From contig NC_051101.1 in assembly GCF_901709675.1 (NCBI RefSeq), positions 1,916,501 through 1,980,500 of the forward strand: 64,000 nucleotides of DNA, written 5' to 3'. This document shows, piece after piece, positions 51,933 through 62,731 of this stretch. Below the pieces are notes generated by a model. It saw only the letters and a program-made list of their open reading frames with translations, had not been told where the DNA came from and ran no database searches. Each line of letters opens with the position of its first letter. The stretch's first letter is position 1. The stretch is from Syngnathus acus (lineage: Eukaryota > Chordata > Actinopteri > Syngnathiformes > Syngnathidae). The position numbers were made by a program, and so were the translations under genes.

Positions 51933-53088
51933 AAAGCTTGGCCGGCTTTTCCCGGAAGCCTGACGGAGACCGCGCAGCGCTTCGAGCCCCAAGGAGCACC
52001 GAGCATTGTTTTTTTTCTTTTCTATTAACACCATCGAATCGCCAACGCCGTCCACGCCAAACGTACTCAGCGTGTGCAACATGTTTGTGTTTGCTACACC
52101 AACAGTAGTCCTCGTGCGAATATGTGCATGTTTGTATCTGTGAGTGTGTGCAATAAAATGAACAGGAATAATAATAAAAAAATGTCTACAAGGTGCCTGT
52201 TTAAGCTTAAACTGGATCTCATTTGACGGTTCGATCGCAGCCAGATGCTGCACCGACAAACACCGACACTTAAAAATTCTGCTCCTCACTCTCACTTCTA
52301 TAATCCACGTTGGCGTTTCCCAGGACATTTGCAAAAACCTCTCAAGCACAATCGCTGCATCAAAGCATCGATTTAGATTTAGTGACACAAACGTTATCGA
52401 ATACAAAAAATAGTTCACCAGGGATGGGGCGTTGTGATTTTCTGATGAACATCTGAAACCATTTCAAATCCAATCCAATCAAATCAAGTCAAGTCAAGTC
52501 TGAAATCTTAATCTATTTTTGAATAATGGGAAAGAATGATAGAAGTTAAGCTTTGCATATTGGTAATAATTGTGACAAATCATTCAAACGATCAGTGTCT
52601 TCACATCAACGAGGGCCTCTAATTATTAACAATAACTAACTAGAGCAAAGACCAACTATTTTTTTTAGAATTGATTAATCTATCAATTATTCCAATGATT
52701 ACTTAGGAAATCAATCGCCTCAACCCGTTTCCAGGCACAAATGTTTGTCAACCAGTGACTTAGTCAATTTTTCCCTTGCCCCAATACTAACAACAACAAT
52801 AATAATAATATTAATAATAATAATAATAATAACAACAACAATAATAATAATGAAAATAATAATAATGATGATAATAATAATAATAGATTAAACGTAATTT
52901 TAGCACATTTGTACTTTTAAAAAGCGTGTATCAAACATATCTCTGCACTAATCAACAGATGTAATTCTCAGCTTCAAAATATTTACTGACCCCTGCTGTA
53001 AAGTTTTATACTGCCTCCCATTGGCCCACAAATTGCATTGCAGCATAAATCATGGTGCATAAAACGATTATCATAACAATTGACAGTC
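51933..53088. other. Spacer with (AAT)n tract
   Basis: The apoA2 3' UTR, then non-coding sequence with short CAATC/CAAGT iterations (52480-52500) and a long degenerate AAT/AAC/AAG trinucleotide tract (52788-52888). Confidence 0.5.
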
Positions 53089-53440
53089 TATCCATCCATT
53101 TTCTGTACCGCTTGTCCCCACGGGGGTCGCGGGCGTGCTGGAGCCTATCCCAGCAGTCATCGGGCAGTAGGCGGGGGACACCCAGAACCGGTTGCAGGGC
53201 ACACAGAGGCGAACAACCATCCGCACTCGCATTCACACCTAGGGGCAATTTGGAGAGCTCAATTGTCCTACCAAGCATGTTTTTGGGATGTGGGAGGAAA
53301 CCGGAGTGCCCGGAGAAAACCCACGTGGGCGCGGGGAGAACATGCAAACTCCACACAGCGAGGGCCGAAGGTGGAATCGAATCCACACCTTCCGAACTGT
53401 GAGGTGGACGTGGTAACTAGTGCACCACCAAGCCGGCCCA
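53089..53440 (-). mobile_element. tRNA-derived SINE with an L2-type 3' tail
   Basis: Read on the minus strand, it begins with a tRNA-like head holding a B-box-like GGATTCGATTCC. It then has a body with the common fish words GTTTGCATGTTCTCC and GGTTTCCTCCCACATCCC. It ends GGACAAGCGGTACAGAAAAT followed by GGATGGAT. The last part resembles the tail of the L2 LINE at 33390-33410. Confidence 0.7.
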
Positions 53441-53540
53441 CGTTCCATTTCACTCAATTATAGGTTTCTCTGTATCGTTCGCAAATAAGTCACGCCCTTC
53501 TCCTCAAATCTTGTCACTTTGCTACGAAGTAGGGTGGGCT

Positions 53541-53900
53541 GGCCAGTCTACACCGAGTGTTTACAAGCAATGCCGAAATGAAAATTTTGCGGAGGAGTTG
53601 AATAAAAAATTCCTGTGCTTTGGCCAGGGGCGTGATCCTTATGAAGCTGAGTGCTTGAAATGTAAGCCAGGCAGGCACTGATGTGTCTGTGGCAAATGAA
53701 GGTGCCAACGATCTGCAGGCACACCTAAATTCAGCCAAGCACACAAAAGCAACGAGGGGCTCATCATCCAAAGTCACGGATTTCTTTGTGACAAAGTCTG
53801 AGAGTGTAGCCGTCACTGCAGCAGAAGGTAGCATACTTTTCATACAGTTAGACACCATGAAAGCGATAGGTCAATGGACTGCACATCTGGCTTGGTAAGG
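53541..53900 (+). mobile_element. Degenerate zinc-finger (hAT-like) transposase fragment
   Basis: Plus-strand pieces in more than one frame read GRDPYEAECLKCKPG, then NDLQAHLNSAKHTKATRG and SSSKVTDFFVTKSES. This is a Cys2-His2 finger of the kind found at the N-terminus of transposon-derived fish proteins. A stop and a frame change split the finger and there is no catalytic part. Confidence 0.5.
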
Positions 53901-54571
53901 AAGATTTTCACAAAAAATTCTCATGCGCCCGAACGAAGACAGAAGCCATTGTAAACTTTTTTTACTTAGTGTACCACTATAAAACAAAAAAAATGTCTGT
54001 ACATAAGTTTTTGTGAGTGTAAATATGTTTTTGTTATTGTATATATGTTGTTTTGTGTTATTCGGGCCAATAAATGCAATTGCTATACTGACACCATATC
54101 ATTTGTGTCATAACATACACCGATACACCGATGACCCCCCCCCCCCCCCCCCACCCCCAAAAAAAGGTGTCCTTTTAGAAACCCAAATCTGGTCACCCTA
54201 ATTTAACTCGCATGTCAAGGCACCGCAGCAAAACTATTGCATCTTTGTCACTGATCTCCAAATTGTCCCAAAACCAGTCCAACCGTCCAGGAGTAGGCCT
54301 CCCAGCCCAAGACGTCATGGAAGGTTGCTATGAAGCCAAAGTGCGATGGCTTCACACGCAACATTGTGGCCACACCACATCAAAGTGCGTTCTGATGACC
54401 CTCGGCGCTCCTCCTCCTCGTTCCGATAGCATGTTTTTTAAACCCCACGTCACGCCATGCCACGCAGCGCGGACTCGCAAACCCAGAGGGAGGGGACGAC
54501 GACAACGCAGGATTATCTCCTCCGGAGTGCACTTTGGCTCCAGGAGCGACAAGTCAACACTTGGCAGCCGC

Positions 54572-54643
54572 TATATAAACGGAGGAGGAGGCCGGCCGAG
54601 GAGCCGATCCGTTTTTCTCATCGCGCTTCCGGAGAGGACGACA
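54572..54643 (+). promoter_or_regulatory. apoC2 TATA box and non-coding exon 1
   Basis: TATATAAA at 54572-54579 in a GC-richer context; exon 1 ends at GGACGACA/GTGAGT (54643). The acceptor TTTGCAG at 54803 starts exon 2, 13 bases before the start codon. Confidence 0.75.
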
Positions 54644-54816
54644 GTGAGTACTCTGACCATTTTTTGCCTTACAATTCTTTGCCCGAGTTATGACGTGTAC
54701 GGCCAATAACCGCATTCAAGTCATGACCCGAAAGGCAACTCAAGAGAGCCAATGTCGCTCCCTAGTGGACACGATGGCTAAATGTTGACTGTGCTGTTTG
54801 CAGATCCACCACCATC

Positions 54817-55519
54817 ATGAACAAACTGTTGGTTTTTTCTGTGCTGCTCGCAGTCCTCGCTCTCAGTAAGTGGACACACACTCACATTTTAGCCACAAAA
54901 TGGAAGGACAAGCCTCCAAGTCTTAAACTTGACATTTGACTGATCTTTCTCTAAAATAAATGGAAAAACAGGAACACTGTGGTCCATGGTTCAAATCACC
55001 CCATAAACGTTTTTTTCAGCCTATAAAACTAATGTTTCGTAAACATAACTAATACTGCTAATAAAACCAACGAGGATGGGAGCCTAAATGCTCAAGGAAA
55101 GATAGATGCCCATTTTTATACCTTCCTTCCCACTGCACATTCGATATCTTGACAATTGGAAATGCATGAACTCAAAAGCCCACGCGCTGGTGCCACGCAG
55201 GCGCAGAAGGTTTCCGCATGCCGAGGCAGGCCGAGGATGAAGAGCAGGGCACCCTCACCATGTTCAGCAACACAATCAAGTCTTACTACAGCGATGCGGT
55301 CAACACCATCTCCGACTACGTGGAGACCATCAAGGGCCTGAAGGTGGAGGAGAAAGTCAGGTGAGATGTCCTCGGGGGTGTCAAACCACGCCAGAGGGAA
55401 GAAGGCCAACCTCCCGTTGTGTCTGCAGGAACCTTTACACGGAGACCACCACCATTTTGAGCACCTACAACAGCATCGTTCAGGACCAGCTCTATCACCT
55501 GTTTACTGGGCAGCAGTGA
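54817..55519 (+). CDS. apoc2: Apolipoprotein C-II, lipoprotein lipase activator
   Basis: Coding exons 54817-54865, 55201-55360 and 55429-55519; 99 codons. ApoC-II is the obligatory cofactor of lipoprotein lipase on triglyceride-rich particles. Seen: a signal peptide (MNKLLVFSVLLAVLALSAEG), a lipid-binding helix (MFSNTIKSYYSDAVNTISDY) and the C-terminal lipase-activating region VEEKVRNLYTETTTILSTYN then SIVQDQLYHLFTGQQ. Y83, I86, D89 and Q90 stand where human mature Y63, I66, D69 and Q70, needed for activation, are found. The length equals human preproApoC-II (101 aa) within two residues. AATAAA at 55696. Confidence 0.95.
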
Positions 55520-57077
55520 ACAACTCCAAAGCACAACGGCAACTGCCAGAATGAAAACAGACTAACGAATTTGACCAAAGTGGACAGCCAGCAAGCGCAA
55601 CAGCAGCAATGATAGCATTGCTATTCCAGAAAGTCGACCTTCGCCCCAAGGCGGGCGCCACACGTCACCCACCTCAGCTATTTGACACCTCTTGAAATAA
55701 AAAAAGTATTTATACAAAACTGTCACGTTTGATCACTTCACAATTTACATTAGGAAAAAAAAAACATCACGGCACATCAAACAAAAATGTCAAAAAGTAT
55801 AGATATGTTTTTTTGACAAATTAAAACTATATCTCTAACGATTAGGATTATTTTGAAAAGTACTCAAATCTGCAGATGAACTCATTCGACTGTATCGGTC
55901 AGTGTTCTACTTTTTACGCAAGATCATAGACAACAACAAAAACATAGCAACGGTGGCACAGTATCACTGTTCTTGATAGTGCTAATTAGCAGCGCTTGGA
56001 TCAATCGGCTGCCGATGATCGTTGATTATTGCCTATCATAAAAAACGATCATTGATCGGTATCGTCATGGTCGCATAAAAATCTCTGACTGGAACAGCTC
56101 TCGTGCTGTCATTAGGGGGTGCTACAAGGTAATTGCTATCATGGGCCGTGACGTGTACGCGACCGAGTTAACCTCCATTTTAATTTCTCACTTCACTTCT
56201 TTCATTGGCTTTTCAGCAACTCTCAGAAATAATTTGTCAAAGTTTTCCACGTCCAGTTTCAAATGTGTGGTTGAAGAGTCATCGGGACTTTTGTTAGGAT
56301 GAATTGACTTCCTGCATTCATTCCCTTTGGTCAACATTCTCTTGCGTAAATGTTTACATGTTGTTCCCTGAGTGTCCTCATTTGTTGTGCAATCGATAAA
56401 TTCTGAAAATAAAAAACAAAAAGACCTCAAGGACAGGATGTTAATGTGAGCAAATATATTTGCCTTCAAAGCTTGACCCCAATTGCGCAATCTGGCACTT
56501 GTGGGGAAAAGGTGCAATGGTAAAATATTAACTTGATTAACACAATCGGGCAGACTTATTTCCTCAATTTGTTCTTATGCAACAAAATGCTTTGCTTGTG
56601 TTCTTTGGATTAATTGGGGGCAAAGTATTCTTCAATCCGGCCCACCAAACATTTCCATTGTCTGTCACAGGACTTTGACATCTTTTTTTGTTTCTTCATT
56701 TATTGATTTATAGTATTGGAATCAAACAGTAAATAAATTAAAAACATTACGGCAATGAACATTTTGTAGTTTTAGTTTGTCATTATTAAAATAAAACAAT
56801 TTTACAAACACGCTGAAACTTTTTTTTAGCCTCATTGATGGATGAGCTGGTCGATCACATGCTGCACACAAAAGTGTGCACACCCCTCCGGGTTATATGG
56901 ATGAGGTAGAAAGGGACGCTAACGTCACCCGACTGCTGCTGCAAGAACATTTTCTTGTTTTTGAGGAACGACGAGATGATTACTGGAAACAAGGTGTGAC
57001 CCTCCGTGTGTGAACGTTATTACAAAGGTCACATGCGGACGGGAAGTGATGGCAAATCAAGACCCTCCTTCGCTCCT
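55520..57077. other. Spacer between apoC2 and the trypsin-like gene
   Basis: The apoC2 3' UTR, then AT-rich non-coding sequence. A minus-strand open frame of 109 codons (56517-56188) has no family features and is not called. Around 56010-56065 there is a short GATCATTGAT-type repeat. Confidence 0.4.
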
Positions 57078-57084
57078 TATATAA
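57078..57084 (+). promoter_or_regulatory. TATA box of the trypsin-like gene
   Basis: TATATAA inside the palindrome CCTTATATAAGG, 36 bases before the start codon. The 5' UTR is therefore only about 10 bases and, unlike in the apolipoprotein genes, there is no non-coding first exon. Confidence 0.7.
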
Positions 57085-57119
57085 GGAGAGGGCTGCCGCC
57101 GTCTGCCGCCATAGACAAC

Positions 57120-58354
57120 ATGGAGCGTCTTCTTCTGCTTCTTGTTTTGGGCCTCGCAGGTAAACGATTGCTGCCGTGCACGCTCGATTGGGATGGTGGC
57201 TTAATGATGAGCGTCAACAGGTGCGTCGCCGCCGATGGACGACAACCTGTGCCAGCCTCACTCCAGACCCTGGCAGGTGTGGCTTCAGAGCCCCTGGAAG
57301 AGATGCAGCGGCGCCCTCGTAAACCGCTGGTGGCTGGTGACGTCCGCCGCCTGCGCGTAAGCCAGACCGTACCGATTGCGTTAACTGTCTTTTTCATCTG
57401 GCCAACAATAAAAATCTCTCCAGATCGACCGACGTCACGGCGTCGCTGGGCGAACATAATGTGACGGCGGACGAGGGCACCGAGGAGCACATTGCCGTGG
57501 CGGAGGTTATCCGCCACAGCCCGTACCGCTCACCCCTGCACAGCCTGGTCATGATGCGCCTGGCCCAGCCGGCCCATTTCACCCAATACGTGCAGCCCAT
57601 CGGCCTGCCGGGTCGCTGCCCTCAGCCCGGAGACAGCTGCACTGTCAGCGGCTGGGGCTCCACAGTGCCCAATCAGTGTAAGCCCGTGTTGCTTAAAATT
57701 CTTGTTTTTTTGCAGCGGTGTGACACACGCAAGTTTTACACATGCTAATGCTAATTTTAAGGTAGGAGGCTGCCGATACCAGACGATGATACTTTAAGCA
57801 AAACAACTTGTACTAACAACTATGCGATATCGACTTCACAACATTTGCCCCAGGCACAAAGAAATGCTTCCCCCCGAACAAATGCTTCAGATTGAATGAA
57901 GAAAAAAAATGATGCGCTCACGCTTTTCTTGTTGTTGAAACAGATGAGTCTCCTAACCAGCTCAAGTGTTTAACTGTACCGGTTGTGGAAGATCAAACTT
58001 GCGTGAATGCGTTCCCCGACTACCTGTTCTGGAGCTTGGGGATGGTGTGTGCTGGCGGGGCTGACGCCGCTGGCTGCTTGGTGAGCCCAAACGTCGCTTT
58101 TGCTGCTGTTCGACTTTGAGTGGAACTCGTGCGATTGATTTTGGGTGATGCCTGCGCAGAAGGACAATGGCGCCGTGCTGGTGTGCGACGGACAGCTGCA
58201 GGGCGTGCAGTGGGTGGATCTGGGCTGTTGGAACGCCGAGCACCCCAGCGTCTACACCAAGCTGTGCAAATACAACGACTGGATGCGCAGAGTGATGGAC
58301 AGCCACACGCCGACCACCACCACCGCACGGGCCTTCACCTCCAAGAGCCCATGA
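57120..58354 (+). CDS. Trypsin-fold protein lacking all catalytic residues (pseudoprotease)
   Basis: Coding exons 57120-57159, 57221-57356, 57424-57677, 57944-58080 and 58160-58354; 253 codons, all joins in frame. It has a signal peptide (MERLLLLLVLGLAG) and one S1 (trypsin/kallikrein-like) domain: CQPHSRPWQVWLQSPWKRCS, SCTVSGWGSTVPNQ, MVCAGG, VCDGQLQGVQW, HPSVYTKLCKYNDWM. The expected IVGG activation start is replaced by PMDDNL (18-23). The SAAHC His is Ala57, the DIML-type Asp is Ser99 (HSLVMMRL), and GDSGGP reads KDNGAV with Asn192 for the Ser. The S1-pocket Asp position is also changed. The exon plan is the normal five-exon trypsin plan and the frame is open, with a TATA box and AATAAA (58612), so it looks like a maintained gene and not a decaying one. 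One NVT sequon (71). The role is unknown; a secreted binding protein, as haptoglobin is, would be one inference. Confidence 0.85.
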
Positions 58355-58888
58355 GGGAGGAAAAACAAAAACCGGTTATTTCAGTAGCTGGCTCCCGTGA
58401 GAACAATCAGGCATCAAGGAACGACTCTCGCACGTTGAAGCCTCAAAATATGATTCATTTGAAGCTCGTTATACTTACATTTCATAACCACATTACATAC
58501 CTAGTTGTCCCTCAAACATCCCCGTCCCCGTTTCTTTTGCCTTGCACAAATTGTCTTTCTTGATATTTTTCATATGTACATTTCATCAAGTGTCAAATTT
58601 GACCTTGTTTCAATAAACCAATGCCTTTCCTTGATAAGTAGCCATTTTGTGTGACATGGATCCCATACGGAAAAATGCGTCCTGCGTGATTACAAAGAGC
58701 CACTAGAGAGCGCGCTGGGCCATGCAAGCAGCCGGCCGGAGAGTCCTGTTGCTCCCAAGCAAGCAGGCGACGCAACACTTCAATTCTTTGCCATCTGCAA
58801 CTTCGGAGGGAGTCGCTGATGGTGTCGGGGTACACTTGACCTGTCTTGTGTGCCGACACCTGAGTTCGATTCCTGCATATGACGGCGT

Positions 58889-59035
58889 TTGTGTGTGTGT
58901 GTGTGTGTGTGCGCGCGCGCGTGTGCGTGTGTGCGTGCGCGTGTGTGTGCGTGCGCGTCTGTGTGTGCGTGCGTGTGTGCGTGCGTGCGCGTCTGTGTGT
59001 GCGTGCGTGTGTGTGCGTGTGTGCATGTGTGTGTG
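58889..59035. repeat. GT/GC alternating purine-pyrimidine tract
   Basis: About 145 bases of GTGTGT, GCGCGC and GTGCGT units with higher-order repetition of TGTGTGCGTGCG. It produces Thr-His and Cys-Val open frames that are not genes. Such a tract can adopt Z-DNA. Confidence 0.9.
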
Positions 59036-59372
59036 ATACTCGAGATTCTATTATTGTATGAAAAACATTGCATGATATTAAGTTAGAACCTGTGTGTGTG
59101 TAGTGGCTTGTATGTTCTACATCGACATAAAAGTGTTTTTCTGCCCAGTTTTTATTTATAAATTTTGTTGAGGATTGTGATAATGATGTGCAATGGAGCT
59201 CATGTCTTCTCAAAGGATTTTGGCAGCTGGTAAACTGTTTCTAATGAGCAGGACTGGAGTGGCGCTGTAGACAACCTTGAAGCGTGCATTCTTGGACTTT
59301 GTTACAGCTGGCTGAGCCTCATTTGCTTAGAGCGCACCTTGGCAAAGGTAAGCCTTTCTTCAATGTAGTTCA

Positions 59373-59500
59373 AAGTAGGTTTTAAAACTAGGGTTAGGGT
59401 TTCAAACTAGGGTTCAGGTTTCAAAGTAGGGTTTAAAGCTAGGGTTAGGGTATCAAACTAGGGTTAGGGTTTCAACTCGGGTTTCAAACTAGAGGTAGCA
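59373..59500. repeat. Tandem GGGTTTCAAACTAGGGTTA-type repeat
   Basis: About six imperfect units of 18-20 bases, all in one orientation, with TTAGGG words. Related to the block at 29806-29990. Confidence 0.75.
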
Positions 59501-60199
59501 TTTTGACCCTAAGATGTACAAGGCCATCAATTATTTGACATTTTTCCATTCTTTTCCTCTAGTTCTCTAGCTTTCCCTCCATCTTTCCATGTTTGTGCAC
59601 TTCATCACCTCTGGCATTATATTTTCAGTGATGAAGAGCTCCCATATATCTTTTGCTGAGAGTCTCGGACTCGTGGTCAAGAGGCCGGACTCGGACTCGG
59701 TGCAAAAATCCGACCGAGTCCACAGCCCTGGCTGAGACAATAGTACAAACACTTGTGCAGGCCTTGATCGATTTCTGAAGATATTGTGGCTCTGTGCTCT
59801 GTCCTGGGTGGGAAGTAACTCGCTCCAATAAGAGCCCTTTTGACTCATTCTACTGGACATGATTTGGCCACTTTCTTCTTCAGAGGACACAGAAGAGGAA
59901 TCTTCTGAGTCAGATTGATCCTGTTCAGTTGGATTTCCAGGTGGACAACTTCCAATACCACCTGGACAATAGTTTGGGTCCTTATCATCAGAAATTTCAG
60001 ACTCTTGAGTCCAACCCTGTTACTGCCTTTCCATCATCCATCACCATCTGTAGAACAATTTTAGCTGTATATCTAGCAGCCATGATACCTTGGATTAGGA
60101 AACAACACGAAACAATATGTAGCTATATAAATAAATACACTCACACACACAGACACACGCATAGTAATGTTAGCTATCTTAGGTGGCTTGCTAGCTCAC

Positions 60200-61082
60200 T
60201 GCCACATCCAGAAGTTCTTCGATGACACGACCATTTTTGGAGATGTCACGGAGGGGAACGATCTGGAATATAGGACGGTCATCAAGGACTTTGTCAGCTG
60301 GTGTGAGCTCAACCAGCTTCAGCTGAACACCAGCAAGACAAAGGAGTTGATTGTGAGCTTCGGGAGGACAGCACCCATCTTCACTCCGGTGAACATCCAG
60401 GGATCGGACATTGAGGTAGTGGAGAACTACAAATTCCTGGGTGTTTGCCTTAACAACAAACTGGACTGGACTGATCACACCCACGCCCTGTACAAAAAGG
60501 GCCAGAGTCGCCTCCACCTGCTGAGGAGACTGAGGTCCTTCGGTGTGTGCAGGGCTCTCCTCCGGACCTTCTATGACTGTGGTGGCCTCAGCCATCCTCT
60601 ACGCTGTGGTCTGCTGGGGTGGGGGCAGTACTGACCGGGACAGGGGGAGACTGAATAAGATGGTCAGAAGAGCGAGCTCTGTCCTGGGCTGTCCCCTGGA
60701 CTCCATTGAGGTTGTGGATGAGAGGAGGACGTTGATTAAGCTTAAATCCATCATGGACAACATCTCTCACCCCCTCCATGAGATTGTGCGGTCCCTGAGC
60801 AGCTCCTTTAACGGCAGACTTTTGCACCCTCGGTGTAGGAAGGAACGGTTCCGCAGGTCCTTCATTCCCTCTGCTGTCAGACTTTACAACATGCATGCCA
60901 CCTGATAAAATGAATGTGTTTCGTCTCTGCTAGCAGCACTTGTGTTTGTCCTTGTCTGTTATTTAACCTTTTTTGTAATTTTGGCACTTGTTTTATTCTT
61001 GCACTCGTATTATTCTTGCACTCACGTACGCTGCTGTGACAAGTGAATTTCCTCGCTGTGGGATGAATAAAGTTCTATCATA
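60200..61082 (+). mobile_element. Rex1-type LINE, 5'-truncated and broken
   Basis: Codes for the C-terminal half of a reverse transcriptase starting close to the catalytic box (FFDDTTIFG, normally YADDT). Blocks NTSKTKELIV, ENYKFLGVCLNNKLDWTDHT, KKGQSRLHLLRRLRSFGVCR and, in another frame, AILYAVVCWGG and RRASSVLGCPLDSIE follow. The frame shifts near 60590. It ends with GTGGGATGAATAAAGTTCTA, the usual Rex1 tail. It is non-functional. Confidence 0.8.
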
Positions 61083-61299
61083 GCTGGTGTTAGTAAAATT
61101 TGTAGATAAATAAAATGTAAGACACACACGATATTATTATTATTCATATCATATTATTATAAAGATTATACTTACACGTACCAGCTCTTGCTGTCGAAAA
61201 TAATCTTCTTGAAGGGCGACACTTCTGATTAGTGTGTCTGTTGGCTAGTTCATTTATTCCTGAGAGCTACAGTTGATAAGAATCAAAGATTTTGATTGT

Positions 61300-61494
61300 G
61301 GCGGCTGTGGCTCAGGCAGTAGTGCGGGTTGGTTAGTACCCGGAGGGTTGGCGGTTCGATCCCAGCTCTATCTTGGTCACATGTTGTTGTGTCCTTAGGC
61401 AAGACACTTCCCACACCTTGCCTCCAGGTCGCATTTGTAAATGAGAAAGTGTTCTCAATTGGCTTACCTGGTAAAACTGAATTAAAAAAAATAA
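61300..61494 (+). mobile_element. tRNA-derived SINE
   Basis: An A-box-like TGGCTCAGGCAGT (61309) and a good B box GGTTCGATCCC (61351) lie at tRNA-like spacing. A conserved body (TGTCCTTAGGCAAGACACTT) and a short A-rich tail (ATTAAAAAAAATAAT) follow. This is an internal pol III promoter arrangement. It is too diverged outside the boxes to be a tRNA gene. Confidence 0.7.
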
Positions 61495-61596
61495 TCCATT
61501 GGATTCCATAGAAAATGCATGCGGGTCATAATACAAAAAGTGCAATTTCTTAAAATGTATAAAAGACAAGTTAAAAATGTAAATGTCATTATGTCT

Positions 61597-61943
61597 ACAG
61601 ACCCTTCTCACCCAGGTTGCAGTCTGTTTGAACTACTCCCCTCCGGACGGCGTTATAGAGCTCGGTACGCCAAAACCAGCAGACACCGAGACAGCTTCTT
61701 CCCCCAGGCTGTTGCTCTGATGAACTCACACCACTCATAGAGTCTCAGAGGCATTATTGTGCAATAACATCCTGCTCTTCACACCTTTTGAATTTGTCTA
61801 CACTGTTTTTGCCATTATTCACATGTCCTGAGTGTTGTTAGTCACCTATATGTTGAACAGAGGGTGTGTTTTACCGAAGTCAAATTCCTTGTTTGGCACG
61901 CTCAAACATGGCGAATAAAAACTCTTGAATCTTGAATCTTGAA
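61597..61943 (+). mobile_element. LINE 3' end fragment
   Basis: Encodes only the last segment of a LINE polyprotein (SLFELLPSGRRYRARYAKTS, then DSFFPQAVALMNSHHS, stop at 61740). A 3' UTR then ends in AATAAAAACTCTTGAATCTTGAATCTTGAATG-like 7-base iterations. The family is Rex/L2-like; I cannot be more exact. Confidence 0.6.
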
Positions 61944-62086
61944 TGTCACAAACATGTTTTTTTAGGAATACCTGGAATATGAAAAGATTTTTATTATGAA
62001 GATATTTAAAAAAAAAAAACCCTCACCAGATCATTTTTGACCCACTTATGCATCTAAGTAGAGGAAAATCGGGATAATATCTAGAG

Positions 62087-62200
62087 CAGTGGTTCTTAGC
62101 CTTGTTGGAGGTACCGAACCCCAGTTTCATATGCGCATTCATCGAACCCCTCTTTAGTGAAAAATAAGATTTCCATCCATCCATCCATCCATCCATCCAT

Positions 62201-62234
<34 letters not shown>

Positions 62235-62731
62235 GTCCGTCCGTCCGTCCGTCCCTCCCTCCCTCCCTCCCTCCCTCCGCCCGTCCGTCCGTTCCTCCGT
62301 CCGTCCGTCCCTCCCTCCGTCCGTCCGTCCCTCCCTCCATCCATCCATCCATCCATCCATCCATCCATCCATCCATCCATCCATCCATCCATCCATCCAT
62401 CCATCCATTTTCTATATTGCTTGTCAAATAATATTTTATCAAATTCAAGACAAAGATGTTTTTACTGGTGCACAAAATGAGCCGTGCATGAATGTCACCT
62501 TGTTCAGACAACAAAACTAACACAATGCATGAACTCACGATGAATTACATACCTCCAAATCAGTGTGACTTCTGCTGTTGCCTTTGCGAGACCAGTTCAG
62601 ATATGCGTCATCACGAATTTACACGATGAATCAGGTGTTTTTCGGACCTCTGCAGTGGAGGCTCTGCCGAACCCCTGAGACCGACTCACCGAACCCCTAG
62701 GGTTCGATCGAACCCAGCTTAAGAACCACTG
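62087..62731. mobile_element. hAT-type MITE (CAGTGGTTCTTA family), copy 2, carrying a satellite
   Basis: The ends CAGTGGTTCTTAGCCTTG and CAGCTTAAGAACCACTG are inverted. The flanks ATCTAGAG and ATCTGGAA agree at six of eight bases, as an aged 8-bp duplication would. The interior equals the copy at 18451-18827, except that a CCAT/CCGT/CCCT array (62173-62407) is inserted. Confidence 0.8.
62173..62440. repeat. (CCAT)n/(CCGT)n/(CCCT)n satellite with L2/SINE-like tail
   Basis: About 58 tetranucleotide units in blocks: CCAT, then CCGT, then CCCT, a mixed zone, then CCAT again. The array ends in CCATTTTCTATATTGCTTGTC, which resembles the reverse complement of the L2/SINE tail (compare 53096-53117). 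It gives the artificial WMDG and PSIH open frames. Confidence 0.85.

Noticed and set aside
56188-56517. 109-codon minus-strand frame
   Set aside because: No domain, no signal peptide, no good splice partners; probably chance.
57120-58354. Degraded trypsin pseudogene
   Set aside because: All five exons, splice sites, frame, signal peptide, most cysteines and promoter/polyadenylation signals are intact; only functional residues differ.
58593-59213. 206-codon minus-strand frame rich in Thr-His-Ala-Arg
   Set aside because: Translation of the GT/GC simple repeat.
61300-61494. Possible tRNA gene because of a good B box
   Set aside because: No cloverleaf can be drawn and it has a SINE body and A-rich tail.
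62173-62407. Regular short repeats as a CRISPR array
   Set aside because: Tetranucleotide microsatellite without spacers, in a vertebrate genome.
62023-62538. 171-codon minus-strand frame with repeated WMDG
   Set aside because: Translation of the CCAT/CCGT satellite; not a protein gene.
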